From Actinophytocola sp. (GTDB taxonomy: Bacteria; Actinomycetota; Actinomycetes; Mycobacteriales; Pseudonocardiaceae), in NCBI GenBank assembly GCA_009379975.1, contig WHSS01000009.1:1-56933 (forward strand): a stretch of DNA of 56,933 nucleotides, in the 5' to 3' direction. Position 1 is the first letter of the stretch. Each line of letters starts with the position of its first letter. This document shows, one piece after another, positions 31,712 through 40,252 of the stretch. The translations under genes were made by a program, and so were the position numbers. The notes under the pieces are model-generated. The model saw only the letters and a program-made list of their open reading frames with translations, ran no database searches and was not told where the DNA came from.

Positions 31712-31833
31712 TTGTCCTCCTCAATGCTGCCGGATCGGCACACGGCTGCCGCCCTTGCGACGTACCTCACCTCTTCGACCACTCGGGCAGGGCTTCGCAC
31801 TACCCTCGCTGGGCCGAGCCGATCCGCCACCAT
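31708..31833 (-). CDS. Candidate 41-aa micro-ORF between mceF and the Mas gene, containing repeat R2
   Basis: ATG at 31833; the TGA overlaps the Mas ATG as ATGA. The peptide begins MVADRLGPARVVRSPARVVE and ends SGSIEEDK. The RLGPARV core is encoded by repeat R2 in the same frame as in the rplE/rpsZ and yrbEA/yrbEB micro-ORFs. Unlike others it does not start at the upstream stop (67 nt gap). Translation unproven. Confidence 0.4.
   Translation of the reverse strand: MVADRLGPARVVRSPARVVEEVRYVARAAAVCRSGSIEEDK
31774..31823. repeat. Dispersed operon-gap repeat, copy R2
   Basis: Core: TTCGACCACTCGGGCAG, hairpin AGGGC/TTC/GCACT, then ACCCTCGCTGGGCCGAGC. It shares the longest 5' flank with R3 (CTTCGACCACTCGGGCAG). 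Confidence 0.8.
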
Positions 31834-31899
31834 CGCACTCCAGCGTAGAAAGTTCCTGTGATATCCCGGTCAACCCGTCCGGACCGATCGGGGATACTG

Positions 31900-33168
31900 T
31901 CAGCCGCCAAGGCCAAGCAGGTCGCTGAGCGAGTTCAGCGACAGTGTCGGCCCACCCGCGACACCCGGCGTGGTGTACGGCTCCTTTTGCTCCTCGAGCG
32001 ACTCCTGGTCCCGGTCTTCGTTCTGCTTCACCTGCTGCTCGGTCGGCACCGAAGGAATGCCGTTGAACGGCGCGTTCTGCGAACCACGGACGGCGACCGG
32101 GCTGCCCTTCGGTTCGGCACAGTATGCCTCGGCGTTGTGCTTCGCGTCGGACGTGTCGTCACCAGGCCTGCGATCGGTGCCTTCGTAGCCCTTCACACAC
32201 GGCGGCGGGTCGAACAGGTTCAGCGACAACCCGAGCGGCGCTTCGGCCCCGCCCTTGCGCGTCACGGCGAGCGCACCGGCGGACAGTGCCGGGTAGGTCA
32301 TCAGCGCCTGTTCGGTGCCTTCGAGCCTGCTGTCCGAGATATTGCCCAGGGTGACCAGGTTCGCGACCAACGCGCTCAGTCCGGGGCCGACCTCGTTGAC
32401 CACCGAACTCAGCTCCCGTGCGGCGCCCGGCGATGCGTCGATCAGCTTCCTGATGTCCGCGTCGGAGTCCTTCAAGGTCTCCGACAGCAGCCGCAGGTCC
32501 TTGCTGAAGGACTTGATGGACCCCATCTGCTCGTTCTGCGTCTTCAGCACCCGGTTTCCCGACTGGAGCAGCTCGACGGTCTCCGGTACGTGCTGGCGCG
32601 CGGTGGCGGTGAAGTCGCGGGTCGCGTCCATCAGCAGTTGCAGGTCGTCGCCGGTGCCGCTGAACGCGTTGTAGGACTCGTCGACGACGGTGCGCAGCGA
32701 CTCGATCGGCACGCTGTCGGCGAGAGTGTAGGAGTGCTCGATGACTTCGGCGGTCTCCGGCGGCGTCTTGGTGCGATCCGCCGGGATGACCGACCCATCC
32801 GTCAGGTGCGGCCCGCCTGCCTTGCGCGGCCGCAGGTCGACGAACTGTTCGCCGATCGCCGACCGGTTCAGCACGACGGCGTCGAGATCTGACGGGATCC
32901 GCGGCGTCCCCGGCTCGATATTGAGCTGGATCGCCAAGCCGTCGTCGGTCAGGCTGAGCTCACCCACCCGGCCGACGTTGAGCCCGCGATAGGTGACCTC
33001 GGCGTTGGAGAAGATCCCGCCGGATTCGTCCATCTCCATCGAGACGGTGTAGATGTCCTGCCCGAAGGTCTTGCCGATGTCGGTGAACCTGATCAGCGCG
33101 TACACGATCGCCACCACGCTGATCACCACGAAGGCGACCAGCTGCATTTTCGTCCGCTTGACGAGCAT
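31900..33168 (-). CDS. mceF: Mce family protein MceF
   Basis: This is the last Mce subunit of the operon: an N-terminal membrane anchor (LVAFVVISVVAIVYALIRFT), the MCE beta-barrel domain (GGIFSNAEVTYRGLNVGRVG; VVLNRSAIGEQFVDLRPR) and a long helical needle-forming region. The C-terminal tail is Pro/Gly/Glu-rich. The product is 422 aa; its ATG is adjacent to and overlaps the mceE stop. Six such subunits form a periplasmic lipid conduit. Confidence 0.9.
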   Translation of the reverse strand: MLVKRTKMQLVAFVVISVVAIVYALIRFTDIGKTFGQDIYTVSMEMDESGGIFSNAEVTYRGLNVGRVGELSLTDDGLAIQLNIEPGTPRIPSDLDAVVLNRSAIGEQFVDLRPRKAGGPHLTDGSVIPADRTKTPPETAEVIEHSYTLADSVPIESLRTVVDESYNAFSGTGDDLQLLMDATRDFTATARQHVPETVELLQSGNRVLKTQNEQMGSIKSFSKDLRLLSETLKDSDADIRKLIDASPGAARELSSVVNEVGPGLSALVANLVTLGNISDSRLEGTEQALMTYPALSAGALAVTRKGGAEAPLGLSLNLFDPPPCVKGYEGTDRRPGDDTSDAKHNAEAYCAEPKGSPVAVRGSQNAPFNGIPSVPTEQQVKQNEDRDQESLEEQKEPYTTPGVAGGPTLSLNSLSDLLGLGG

Positions 33169-34382
33169 CAGCTACCGCCTCCCAGGAGTGAGTCGAACAA
33201 CTTGCCCGCGCCCGAGCCATCGGCTCCGCCGGATCCGTCCGAGGAACCCAGCGGCAGCTCCGGCAGCTGGTTCGGGTCGAGCAGCTCGCCCTCCTCCATC
33301 GGCAGCTCCTTGACCAGCGGCAGGCCCGGCGCCGGGTGACCCCGGTTGCGCCGGAAGTTGCCCACGATGTTCTCGATGTCCCCGTCGACCCGCGCGAACA
33401 GGTTGAAGTAGTCACCCTTGACGCCGGCGACCGCGCTGTCGGCGAACGGGAAGGAGACCAGCAGCTCGAGCGCGCGCGGCAGGTCGGTCGCCTTCGCCAC
33501 GTTGCGCAGGATTGGCCGCAGCGACTCGAGGTTGTCGACGAAGTCCTGCTGGCTCTTGTTCATGGTGTCGACGGCGACCGCCGAGAGCTTCTTCAGCGAG
33601 TTCAACATCGCCACCAGGTCTTCGCGCTGTTCGACGAGCACCTCCATGCCCGGTGCCAGGTCGTCGAGCGCGGCGGCGATGACCTCCTTGTCCTTACGCA
33701 GGGTCTTCGCCAGCCGGTTCAGGCCGTTCAACGCGCGGTCGATGTTGTCCGTCTGCCCGTCGAGCCCGGCGACCAGCTCGTTCGCGTTGCGCAGCAGCGC
33801 CTTGATCTCGGCTTCCTTGCCGGTCGAGATCTTGTTGAGCTCCTTGGTGATGGTGTTGAGCTGCTCGACACCGCCGCCGTTGAGCAGCATCGACAGCGCG
33901 CCGAGGACCTCTTCGATCTCCACGTTGCGGTTGGTGCGTGAGATCGGGATGGTCGTACCGCTGCTCAGCTCGCCCTCCGCCGTGCCCTCCGGCGGGTTCA
34001 GCAGCTCGACGTACTTCTCACCGAGCAGGCTGGACTGCTTGACGTTGGCCAAGGCGTTGGCGGGCAGATTCACGTCACGGTTGACGAGCATCGTGACCTC
34101 GGCGTCCCAGCCGTCGTCGGCGAGCGCGATCTTCTCCACCCGGCCGATGCCCACCTCGTTGAACTTGACCCCGGACTGCGGCACCAGGTCGAGCACGTCA
34201 CGGAAGCGGACCTTCACCTCGATCGGGTCCTCACCCAGGTCGGCGCCGCCAGGGAGCGGGATGTCGTAGATGCCGGTGAAGTTGCCACACCCGGTCAGCA
34301 GCACAGCGGCCGCCGCGCAGACGGCGGTCGCCGCGCGGCGAGCACGCCTGGCGCCGGGGCCTCGCTTACCTCGCCACATCAC
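33168..34382 (-). CDS. mceE: Mce family lipoprotein MceE
   Basis: MceE is the lipid-anchored subunit of the complex. The 404-aa protein has an Arg-rich signal (1-17), a hydrophobic stretch and a lipobox LLTGC with Cys32, then the MCE domain (SGVKFNEVGIGRVEKIALAD) and a helical region. Its start overlaps mceD, and its position as fifth Mce subunit matches the mycobacterial LprK slot. Confidence 0.92.
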   Translation of the reverse strand: MMWRGKRGPGARRARRAATAVCAAAAVLLTGCGNFTGIYDIPLPGGADLGEDPIEVKVRFRDVLDLVPQSGVKFNEVGIGRVEKIALADDGWDAEVTMLVNRDVNLPANALANVKQSSLLGEKYVELLNPPEGTAEGELSSGTTIPISRTNRNVEIEEVLGALSMLLNGGGVEQLNTITKELNKISTGKEAEIKALLRNANELVAGLDGQTDNIDRALNGLNRLAKTLRKDKEVIAAALDDLAPGMEVLVEQREDLVAMLNSLKKLSAVAVDTMNKSQQDFVDNLESLRPILRNVAKATDLPRALELLVSFPFADSAVAGVKGDYFNLFARVDGDIENIVGNFRRNRGHPAPGLPLVKELPMEEGELLDPNQLPELPLGSSDGSGGADGSGAGKLFDSLLGGGS

Positions 34383-35548
34383 TCATCACCCCCCTGCAGC
34401 TGCATGAGCTCCGCGATCGGCAGGGGGATCTCGCCCTTCTGCAGTTTGTTGATCACCTGTCCGGCCGAGGGCAGCTCGTCCCCGAGCGGCGCCACCTCCG
34501 AGCAGATCTCGCCGAGCCCGTCGAGCTGATCCGGCGCCTGTTTCATGAACTCGCAGACCATCATGATGGGCGGCGGCGAGAACTCGTTGATCACCGGTCG
34601 CGCGTCGATCGCGCCGGTGGCGCCGTTGTAGGAGTTGATGACGTTACCGAGGGCGACCGGGCCGACGTCGAAGATCTCCGCGATCGCCGCCCGCTGATCG
34701 ACCAGCACCTTCGTCACGCTCGCCAGCTTGTCCACATTGGACCTGAGCCTGCCCTTGTTGTCGTCGATGAAGGCGCGCACCTTGCCCAGCGTGGAACCGA
34801 GCACCTCCACCGTCTTCGACAGGTTCTCCCGCTCGCTCGCGAGGAAGCCGCTGACGTCGGCGAGCCGCTGCTGGAACTCGGCGACGTCGACGTCACTGGC
34901 GGCCAGCGTCTTGGAGAACTTCGCGAGGTTGGTGACGGTGCTGAACAGGTCGTCCTTGCCATCGGCCAGCGTGCCCTGCGCCTTGCCGAGCTTGGTGATG
35001 GTGGCGTTGAGCGCCTTGCCGTTGTCCTTGAAGTTCTTCGCCAGCGTGTCGAGCAGCCGGGACAGCGAACCGTCCTTGTTCGCCCCGTTCGGCCCGAGCG
35101 TGTCGGACACCTCGATCAGCGTCCGGTAAAGGTCGTCGACCTCGAGCGGCACCGCCGTGCGGTCCTGGTCGATGATCGCGCCATCCTCCAGCACCGGGCC
35201 GCCGCTGTAGGCCGGGGTGAACTGGATGTAGCGGTCGCTGACCAGCGACGGCGCGACGAGCACCGCGTGCGCGTCGGCGGGAATCGGCACGGTGCGGTCG
35301 AACTGCAGCGTGATCTTGACGCGGTGGCCCTCCGGCTCGACCGCGGCGACACTGCCCATCTCGACACCGCGAATCCGCACGCTGTTGTCCTCGTACAGGC
35401 CGATCGCGGTGGGGAAGTACGCGGTCACCGTCTTGGTGCCTGCGTCCTTGAGCGCCCACCACAGCCCGAAGGCGACGACGAGTCCCAGCACGCACGCGAT
35501 CGCGACGCCGCGCCAGAGGTTCTGGCCAACCCTGGTCGTTGGGGTCAT
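34379..35548 (-). CDS. mceD: Mce family protein MceD
   Basis: The 389-aa subunit has a membrane anchor (12-32, RGVAIACVLGLVVAFGLWWA), the MCE domain (NSVRIRGVEMGSVAAVEPEG; APSLVSDRYIQFTPAYSGGP) and a helical C-terminal half. The ATG overlaps the TGA of the 74-aa micro-ORF as ATGA, in place of the direct mceC-mceD overlap seen at other junctions. Confidence 0.9.
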   Translation of the reverse strand: MTPTTRVGQNLWRGVAIACVLGLVVAFGLWWALKDAGTKTVTAYFPTAIGLYEDNSVRIRGVEMGSVAAVEPEGHRVKITLQFDRTVPIPADAHAVLVAPSLVSDRYIQFTPAYSGGPVLEDGAIIDQDRTAVPLEVDDLYRTLIEVSDTLGPNGANKDGSLSRLLDTLAKNFKDNGKALNATITKLGKAQGTLADGKDDLFSTVTNLAKFSKTLAASDVDVAEFQQRLADVSGFLASERENLSKTVEVLGSTLGKVRAFIDDNKGRLRSNVDKLASVTKVLVDQRAAIAEIFDVGPVALGNVINSYNGATGAIDARPVINEFSPPPIMMVCEFMKQAPDQLDGLGEICSEVAPLGDELPSAGQVINKLQKGEIPLPIAELMQLQGGDE

Positions 35549-35769
35549 GACATCTCCAGCTCTGCGACCTTGGCCTGCGCCGCCAAGGAGCTGCGGTATC
35601 GCGACTTCGTCTCGGTCTCGTCGTGGCCCGGCGTTCGGTCGCTCAGGCAGGGCTCCGCCCTACCATCGCCAGACCGAAGGCGGCGTGACACCTCTCGGAG
35701 GACCACCCTGCTCCGCGAGCTTCGCGGGTGGCCCGCCTCGACCTGCCGGCCAAGCTCCCAACCACTCAT
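35545..35769 (-). CDS. Candidate 74-aa micro-ORF between mceC and mceD, containing repeat R4
   Basis: The ATG (35769) overlaps the mceC stop as ATGA, and the TGA overlaps the mceD start as ATGA. The peptide begins MSGWELGRQVEAG and ends AAQAKVAELEMS. Both ends match the 19-aa ORF between yrbEB and mceA (MSGWEL...AKVTEWEIG), so this looks like the same micro-gene with about 165 bp inserted, including repeat R4. Here R4 is read in a different frame from R1-R3. Confidence 0.45.
   Translation of the reverse strand: MSGWELGRQVEAGHPRSSRSRVVLREVSRRLRSGDGRAEPCLSDRTPGHDETETKSRYRSSLAAQAKVAELEMS
35634..35678. repeat. Dispersed operon-gap repeat, copy R4 (diverged)
   Basis: Flanked by a perfect TTCGGTC/GACCGAA inverted repeat (35634-35640, 35672-35678) around a perfect AGGGC-TCC-GCCCT hairpin and CAGGCAG. 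It is the most diverged copy but has the best-paired hairpin. Confidence 0.7.
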
Positions 35770-36752
35770 CGCGGATCACATCCCTGCTGGTTGAAATCGC
35801 CTTCCTGCGGCAGCAACAGCCCGCACTGGTAGTTGTCGAACCAGCGGCCGCTGCCGACGACGTTGTTGAACTGCCGGACGAACGGCGCGAACGCCTCGAT
35901 GCCGTCGCCGAGTGCCTTCTGGTTGCGGTGCAGCATCCCGGTCAGCTGATCCAGCTGCTTGAGCACCGGCCCGAGCTGCTTGTCGTTGTCATCTACGATG
36001 CCGTTCAGCGTGACGGCGAGCTGCTGGGTGCCCTGCAGCAGCGAACTGATCGCCTCTTTGCGCCGGGACAGTTCGGCCAGCAGCACGTTGCCGTCCTTCA
36101 TCAGCTTCACCAGCTGCGCGTCCCGGTCGGCGAGCGTCCCACTGATCTCCTTGGTGTTGCTGAGCAGCTTGGACAGCTCGGTGTCCCGCTTCGAGATGGT
36201 GTCCGAGAGCTTCGACAGCCCGGACAGCGCGCCCTTGAGGTCATCCGGGGTGTTCGCGAAGGTCTCCGAGATCACGTCGAAGCTCTTGGCCAGCTGCGGC
36301 GTGTCGATCTCGTCGACGGTCTCCGACAACCCGCGGAACGCTTCCAGCACGTCATACGGCGACGAGGTGCGCTCCATGGGGATGGTGGTCGACGGGTCGA
36401 GCGTGTTCTCCCCCGCCGGTTCGACGGCGAGGAACTTCTGCCCGAGCAGCGACTTCAGCTCGATGCCTGCCCGGCTGCGGTCACCCATCCAGGCGTCCTT
36501 GACGTAGAAGGTCACCTTCACCTTGTTATCGACCAGCTCGACGTCCTTGACCTTGCCGACCTTGATGCCTGCCACCCGGACCTCGTTGCCGCTCCTGATC
36601 CCGGCCGCCTCTTCGAACTCCGCACTGTAGGTGGTGCCCGCGCCGATCACCGGCAACTCATCCGAGTTCGCCGCGGCGACGAGACCGAGCGCGATCACGG
36701 CGATACCGAAGAGGGCGATCCAGATCGGGTTGCGCTGTTGGAAGCTCTTCAT
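35766..36752 (-). CDS. mceC: Mce family protein MceC
   Basis: The 328-aa subunit starts MKSFQQRNPIWIALFGIAVI with a membrane anchor (8-28), the MCE domain (GNEVRVAGIKVGKVKDVELV; LKSLLGQKFLAVEPAGENT) and a helical C-terminal region ending NQQGCDPR. The ATG at 36752 overlaps mceB by four bases; the longer upstream frame is inside mceB. Confidence 0.9.
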   Translation of the reverse strand: MKSFQQRNPIWIALFGIAVIALGLVAAANSDELPVIGAGTTYSAEFEEAAGIRSGNEVRVAGIKVGKVKDVELVDNKVKVTFYVKDAWMGDRSRAGIELKSLLGQKFLAVEPAGENTLDPSTTIPMERTSSPYDVLEAFRGLSETVDEIDTPQLAKSFDVISETFANTPDDLKGALSGLSKLSDTISKRDTELSKLLSNTKEISGTLADRDAQLVKLMKDGNVLLAELSRRKEAISSLLQGTQQLAVTLNGIVDDNDKQLGPVLKQLDQLTGMLHRNQKALGDGIEAFAPFVRQFNNVVGSGRWFDNYQCGLLLPQEGDFNQQGCDPR

Positions 36753-37795
36753 GCTGTGCCGCACCTTTCCCTCGGCGGGGGCGTCGGCTCGAACTCGACG
36801 GGCGGCGCGCCGCCCGGCAGCCGCAACGTCACTTCGGAAGAGCACACGTAGAAGTTGAACCACGAGCCGTAGCTGGCCGTGCGGCCGATGGTGGTGTACT
36901 TCTCCGGGCCGAAGGTGATCCAGTGCTCGATCAGGTCCTCATTGTCGTTGAGCAGCTTCGTCGCCCTTCCCAGCTCGGCGATGTCGTCCTTGAGCGGCTT
37001 CCGCGCGTCGGTGAGGAAGCCCGACGTGGTGCGAGCCAGGTCGTCGATCGACTCGACGGCGTCACCGATCGGCTTCGCGTCCTCGGCCAGACCCGAAACC
37101 AGTCGCTGCAGGGTGTCCACGGTCTCCTTCACCTGTGGGCCCTTCGCGTTGAGGGTGTCCAGCACGACGTTGAGGTTGTTGATCACCTCGCCGATCACCT
37201 GGTCCTTCTCGGCCAGCGTGGTCGTCAGTGACGCGGTGTGCGCGAGCAGGCTCTCCACGGTGCCGCCTTCGCCCTGCATCACCTGGATGATCTGGTACGA
37301 GAGCTGATTGATGTCCTTGGGCGAGAGCGCGGTGAACAGCGGCCGGAACCCGTTGAACAGTTCGGTCAGGTCGAGCGCGGGCCGGGTGTTCTCGATCGGG
37401 ATCCGGCCACTGCCGTCGTTGGGCAGTGGCGGGCCATCGGCCTCGGGACCGGGATCGAGCGAGACATAGCGCTGCCCGACGAGGTTCCGGAACTTCACCG
37501 TCGCCGTGGTCGATGTCGGCAGCCGCTTGCCCGCGTCGACGGCGAACTCCACCTCCGCCTGGTTGCGGTCGGCCACCCGCACGTCGGTGACCTGACCGAC
37601 GCGCACCCCGGAGATCCGCACGTCGTCGTTCTCCAGCAGCAACGTGGCATCCGAGAAGCGGGCGGTGTAGGTACTCGTCTTCGTCATGTTGATGTTGGCG
37701 ATGCTGATGCCGAGAATCGCGGTCGTCACGACGGTGATGACGATGAAGATGATCAGCTTGACCAGCGGGCCGGTGACATGCGTCGCTGACTTCAT
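36749..37795 (-). CDS. mceB: Mce family protein MceB
   Basis: The 348-aa subunit has an N-terminal anchor (12-33, VKLIIFIVITVVTTAILGIS), the MCE domain (NDDVRISGVRVGQVTDVRVA; KFRNLVGQRYVSLDPGPEA) and a long helix region. It overlaps mceA and mceC by ATGA, consistent with equimolar synthesis. Confidence 0.9.
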   Translation of the reverse strand: MKSATHVTGPLVKLIIFIVITVVTTAILGISIANINMTKTSTYTARFSDATLLLENDDVRISGVRVGQVTDVRVADRNQAEVEFAVDAGKRLPTSTTATVKFRNLVGQRYVSLDPGPEADGPPLPNDGSGRIPIENTRPALDLTELFNGFRPLFTALSPKDINQLSYQIIQVMQGEGGTVESLLAHTASLTTTLAEKDQVIGEVINNLNVVLDTLNAKGPQVKETVDTLQRLVSGLAEDAKPIGDAVESIDDLARTTSGFLTDARKPLKDDIAELGRATKLLNDNEDLIEHWITFGPEKYTTIGRTASYGSWFNFYVCSSEVTLRLPGGAPPVEFEPTPPPRERCGTA

Positions 37796-39222
37796 CGGAT
37801 CTCCACCTCCGCTCCGCGATAGAGCGGACCGACCAGCAAGCTGCCCCAGTTGGGCATGCTCGCCGGGTCCATCCCGGTCTGCACGGACAGCAGCTGACCG
37901 AGCAAGGCGTTCTCCTCGGGGGTGTTCACGGGATTGCCCGCGGCCGCACTACCGCCATTGCGGTCGTTCGGTGAGGTTCCCGGCTTGCATTCACGCGAGA
38001 CGGCTTCCGGCACCCGGTTGCCGAACGTGTTCACCGCGTCGCACGGCAGTCCCTCGTCGTCGAGGTCGGAACGTGCGTCCGGCTGCCGCTCGGAACCGTC
38101 GTAGAGGTACAGGAACTTGTACGGGAACGGCAGCGGATCCGGCATTTCCGGGTGCAGCGGATCCACACACCACGGGCCGCGGTAGCCGCCGAAGTTCCTA
38201 CTCGGGTCGAACGCCGGCTCGTCCTGGCCCGGTTCGTACTTCTCCTGGTTCGGTTCGATGACGACCTTCGCGCGCAGGCCGGGTGTCTTGGTGCCCTTGC
38301 CCAGCGCCTTGTCGATGGTCGGCAGTGCCTCGGCCATCTGACTGGCGACGCACGGCACCTCGGGCGAGTACTTGGCCAGCAACTCGAGGGTGCCCCGCGA
38401 GACCTTGCCGAGGGTGATGATGTTGTTCTTGTTCGCCGCGAGGAAGGCCTCGAGATCTTGCGAGGCGCGAGTCATCGTGCCGTAAAGCTCGGCGAGCGTC
38501 TGCCGCTTGTCGACCAGTGTCTTGGAGCCGGTCCGGAAGTTATCGAGCACCTTGACGAGATCGGGCGCGACGTCGGAGAGATTCTCCGAGTACTCGGCCA
38601 GCTGCGCGAAGTTCTCCTCGAGCTCGGGCAGATGCGGGTTCAGTTCGCCGAAGTAGGCGCCGAGCTCCTTCATCGTCTCACCGAGGTCTTCGCCGCGGCC
38701 GTTGAGCGCGTTCGACATCGCGGTCAGCGTGCTGTTGAGCTTCTGCGGCTGCACCGCACGCAACATCGGCAGCAGCTTCTCGAACGACTCGCCGAGCTCG
38801 GTCGCGGTCTCCGAGCGATCCTGCGGGATCACGTCGCCCTCGGACAGCTTCGGCCCGTCGGCAGAGTCGAACTCGAGCGACACGAACCGTTCACCGAACA
38901 GCGTCTTCGGCAACAGCCGGGCCGACGCGGACTTCGGCACCAGCTCGGCCTTCTCCGGCTCCAGCCGGAGCTTCAGCGTGGCGCCTTCCTCGCCCTGCAC
39001 GATCTCCGAGACGTAGCCGATGATGAGGCCCCGCGCCTTCACGTCGGCCTTCTTGCCCAGCTGGTTTCCGACCTTGTCGGTCTCCAGGCTCACCGTGGTG
39101 AAATCGCGGAAAGTGTGGTTGAAGCTCGCGACACTGAGCCCGATACCCGCGATAACGAGCACGATGAAGCCGATCCCCAGCAGTCTGCGTCGCAGCGTTG
39201 TCGCCGCACCGTGCATGCTCAT
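37792..39222 (-). CDS. mceA: Mce family protein MceA
   Basis: The first Mce subunit, 476 aa, starts MSMHGAATTLRRRLLGIGFI; residues 13-34 form the anchor, followed by the MCE domain (KADVKARGLIIGYVSEIVQG; PKTLFGERFVSLEFDSADGP), a helical region and a Pro/Asn/Gly-rich C-terminal tail. The ATG at 39222 overlaps the stop of the 19-aa micro-ORF; an earlier in-frame ATG (39270) would overlap yrbEB's spacer and is less likely. Confidence 0.9.
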   Translation of the reverse strand: MSMHGAATTLRRRLLGIGFIVLVIAGIGLSVASFNHTFRDFTTVSLETDKVGNQLGKKADVKARGLIIGYVSEIVQGEEGATLKLRLEPEKAELVPKSASARLLPKTLFGERFVSLEFDSADGPKLSEGDVIPQDRSETATELGESFEKLLPMLRAVQPQKLNSTLTAMSNALNGRGEDLGETMKELGAYFGELNPHLPELEENFAQLAEYSENLSDVAPDLVKVLDNFRTGSKTLVDKRQTLAELYGTMTRASQDLEAFLAANKNNIITLGKVSRGTLELLAKYSPEVPCVASQMAEALPTIDKALGKGTKTPGLRAKVVIEPNQEKYEPGQDEPAFDPSRNFGGYRGPWCVDPLHPEMPDPLPFPYKFLYLYDGSERQPDARSDLDDEGLPCDAVNTFGNRVPEAVSRECKPGTSPNDRNGGSAAAGNPVNTPEENALLGQLLSVQTGMDPASMPNWGSLLVGPLYRGAEVEIR

Positions 39223-39278
39223 CCGATTTCCCACTCTGTGACCTTCGCCGGGGACACCAGCAGCTCCCAACCGCTCAT
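39219..39278 (-). CDS. Candidate 19-aa micro-ORF between yrbEB and mceA
   Basis: The ATG (39278) overlaps the yrbEB TGA as ATGA, and its TGA overlaps the mceA ATG as ATGA. The peptide is MSGWELLVSPAKVTEWEIG. It is homologous at both ends to the 74-aa ORF between mceC and mceD, and the nucleotide match continues in its last 25 bases, so one is a copy of the other. The double overlap points to a translated link between yrbEB and mceA. Confidence 0.5.
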   Translation of the reverse strand: MSGWELLVSPAKVTEWEIG

Positions 39279-40120
39279 CCCGCGATCCTCACCGACGTGT
39301 CAGTGCCCCAGATGCCGAAGCCGAGGAAGAAGTTCACCAATGCCACCACAACGATCGTTGTCTTCACAGCCTTGCCGACCGCGACGCCGACGCCGGCGGG
39401 ACCACCCGATGCCGTATATCCGTAGTAACAGTGCGACATGATGATTATGACGGCGAAAACCAGAACCTTTGCGAAAGAGATGAAAACGTCGCCCTTGGGT
39501 AAGAAGAGCTCGAAGTAGTGGTCGTAGGTTCCGGCCGACTGACTGTAGAAGTACACGACGATCAGCCGAGAACCGACATAGGACGCGAGCAGCCCGATGA
39601 TGTAGAGCGGGATGATCGCGATGAAGCCCGCGATGATCCGCGTCGTCACCAGGAACGGCAGGCTCGGCACCGCCATGACCTCGACCGCGTCGATCTCTTC
39701 CGAGATGCGCATGGCACCGAGCTGGGCGGTGAAACCGGCGCCGACCGTCGCGGACAGCGCGAGACCGGCGACCAGCGGGGCCACCTCACGGGTGTTGATG
39801 TAGGCCGACGCGAAGCCGGACAGCGCGGCGGCACCGATCTGGTCGAGGCCGGAATAACCCTGCAGCCCGACGACGATGCCCACGAAGAGCGTCATGCCGA
39901 GCATGACCCCGACGGTGCCGCCGATGACGGCGAGCGCGCCGCTGCCGAAGCTCACCTCGGCCAGCAGCCGCAGCACCTCTTTGGTGTAGTGCACCGCGGT
40001 CTTCGGTACCCATGCCAGCGCCCTGACGTAGAAGGAGAGCTGGTCGCCGAGGTCATCGAGCCTGCCGAGCGGCGCGTTGACCGCTTTCCGCGCGTTCTTG
40101 GAGAGGGTGTTCAGCGTCAT
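39275..40120 (-). CDS. yrbEB: YrbE/MlaE-family permease, second subunit
   Basis: The 281-aa integral membrane protein (MTLNTLSKNARKAVNAPLGR start) has five to six helices and the MlaE permease signature (GLALSATVGAGFTAQLGAMR, ISEEIDAVEVMAVPSLPFL). With yrbEA it forms the permease of the Mce importer. The start is ATG at 40120, overlapping the micro-ORF stop as ATGA; a GTG nine codons earlier (40147) is possible. Confidence 0.92.
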   Translation of the reverse strand: MTLNTLSKNARKAVNAPLGRLDDLGDQLSFYVRALAWVPKTAVHYTKEVLRLLAEVSFGSGALAVIGGTVGVMLGMTLFVGIVVGLQGYSGLDQIGAAALSGFASAYINTREVAPLVAGLALSATVGAGFTAQLGAMRISEEIDAVEVMAVPSLPFLVTTRIIAGFIAIIPLYIIGLLASYVGSRLIVVYFYSQSAGTYDHYFELFLPKGDVFISFAKVLVFAVIIIMSHCYYGYTASGGPAGVGVAVGKAVKTTIVVVALVNFFLGFGIWGTDTSVRIAG

Positions 40121-40245
40121 TGGCCACCCCGGACTGCTCGACGCCACACGACCACCTCAACGATGCATGTCACCACTTCGACCACTCGGGCAGAACTCCG
40201 TCCTACCCTCGCTTGGCCAAGTCGAGCAGCCGGTAAGGTCGGCAT
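40117..40245 (-). CDS. Candidate 42-aa micro-ORF between yrbEA and yrbEB, containing repeat R3
   Basis: ATG at 40245 lies 7 nt past the yrbEA stop, and the TGA overlaps the yrbEB start as ATGA. The peptide begins MPTLPAARLGQARVGRSSAR and continues with a Val-rich stretch (VVEVVTCIVEVVVW), then RRAVRGGQ. The ARLGQARVGRSSARVVE part is repeat R3 read in the same frame as R1 and R2. A second ATG overlapping the yrbEA TGA (40253) opens only 16 codons. Confidence 0.45.
   Translation of the reverse strand: MPTLPAARLGQARVGRSSARVVEVVTCIVEVVVWRRAVRGGQ
40177..40229. repeat. Dispersed operon-gap repeat, copy R3
   Basis: Core: TTCGACCACTCGGGCAG, hairpin AGAAC/TCC/GTCCT, then ACCCTCGCTTGGCCAAG, bounded by TCGAC/GTCGA. 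Against R1 the hairpin position changes from C-G to A-T on both sides, a paired substitution. Confidence 0.8.
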
Positions 40246-40252
40246 CTCCGCA

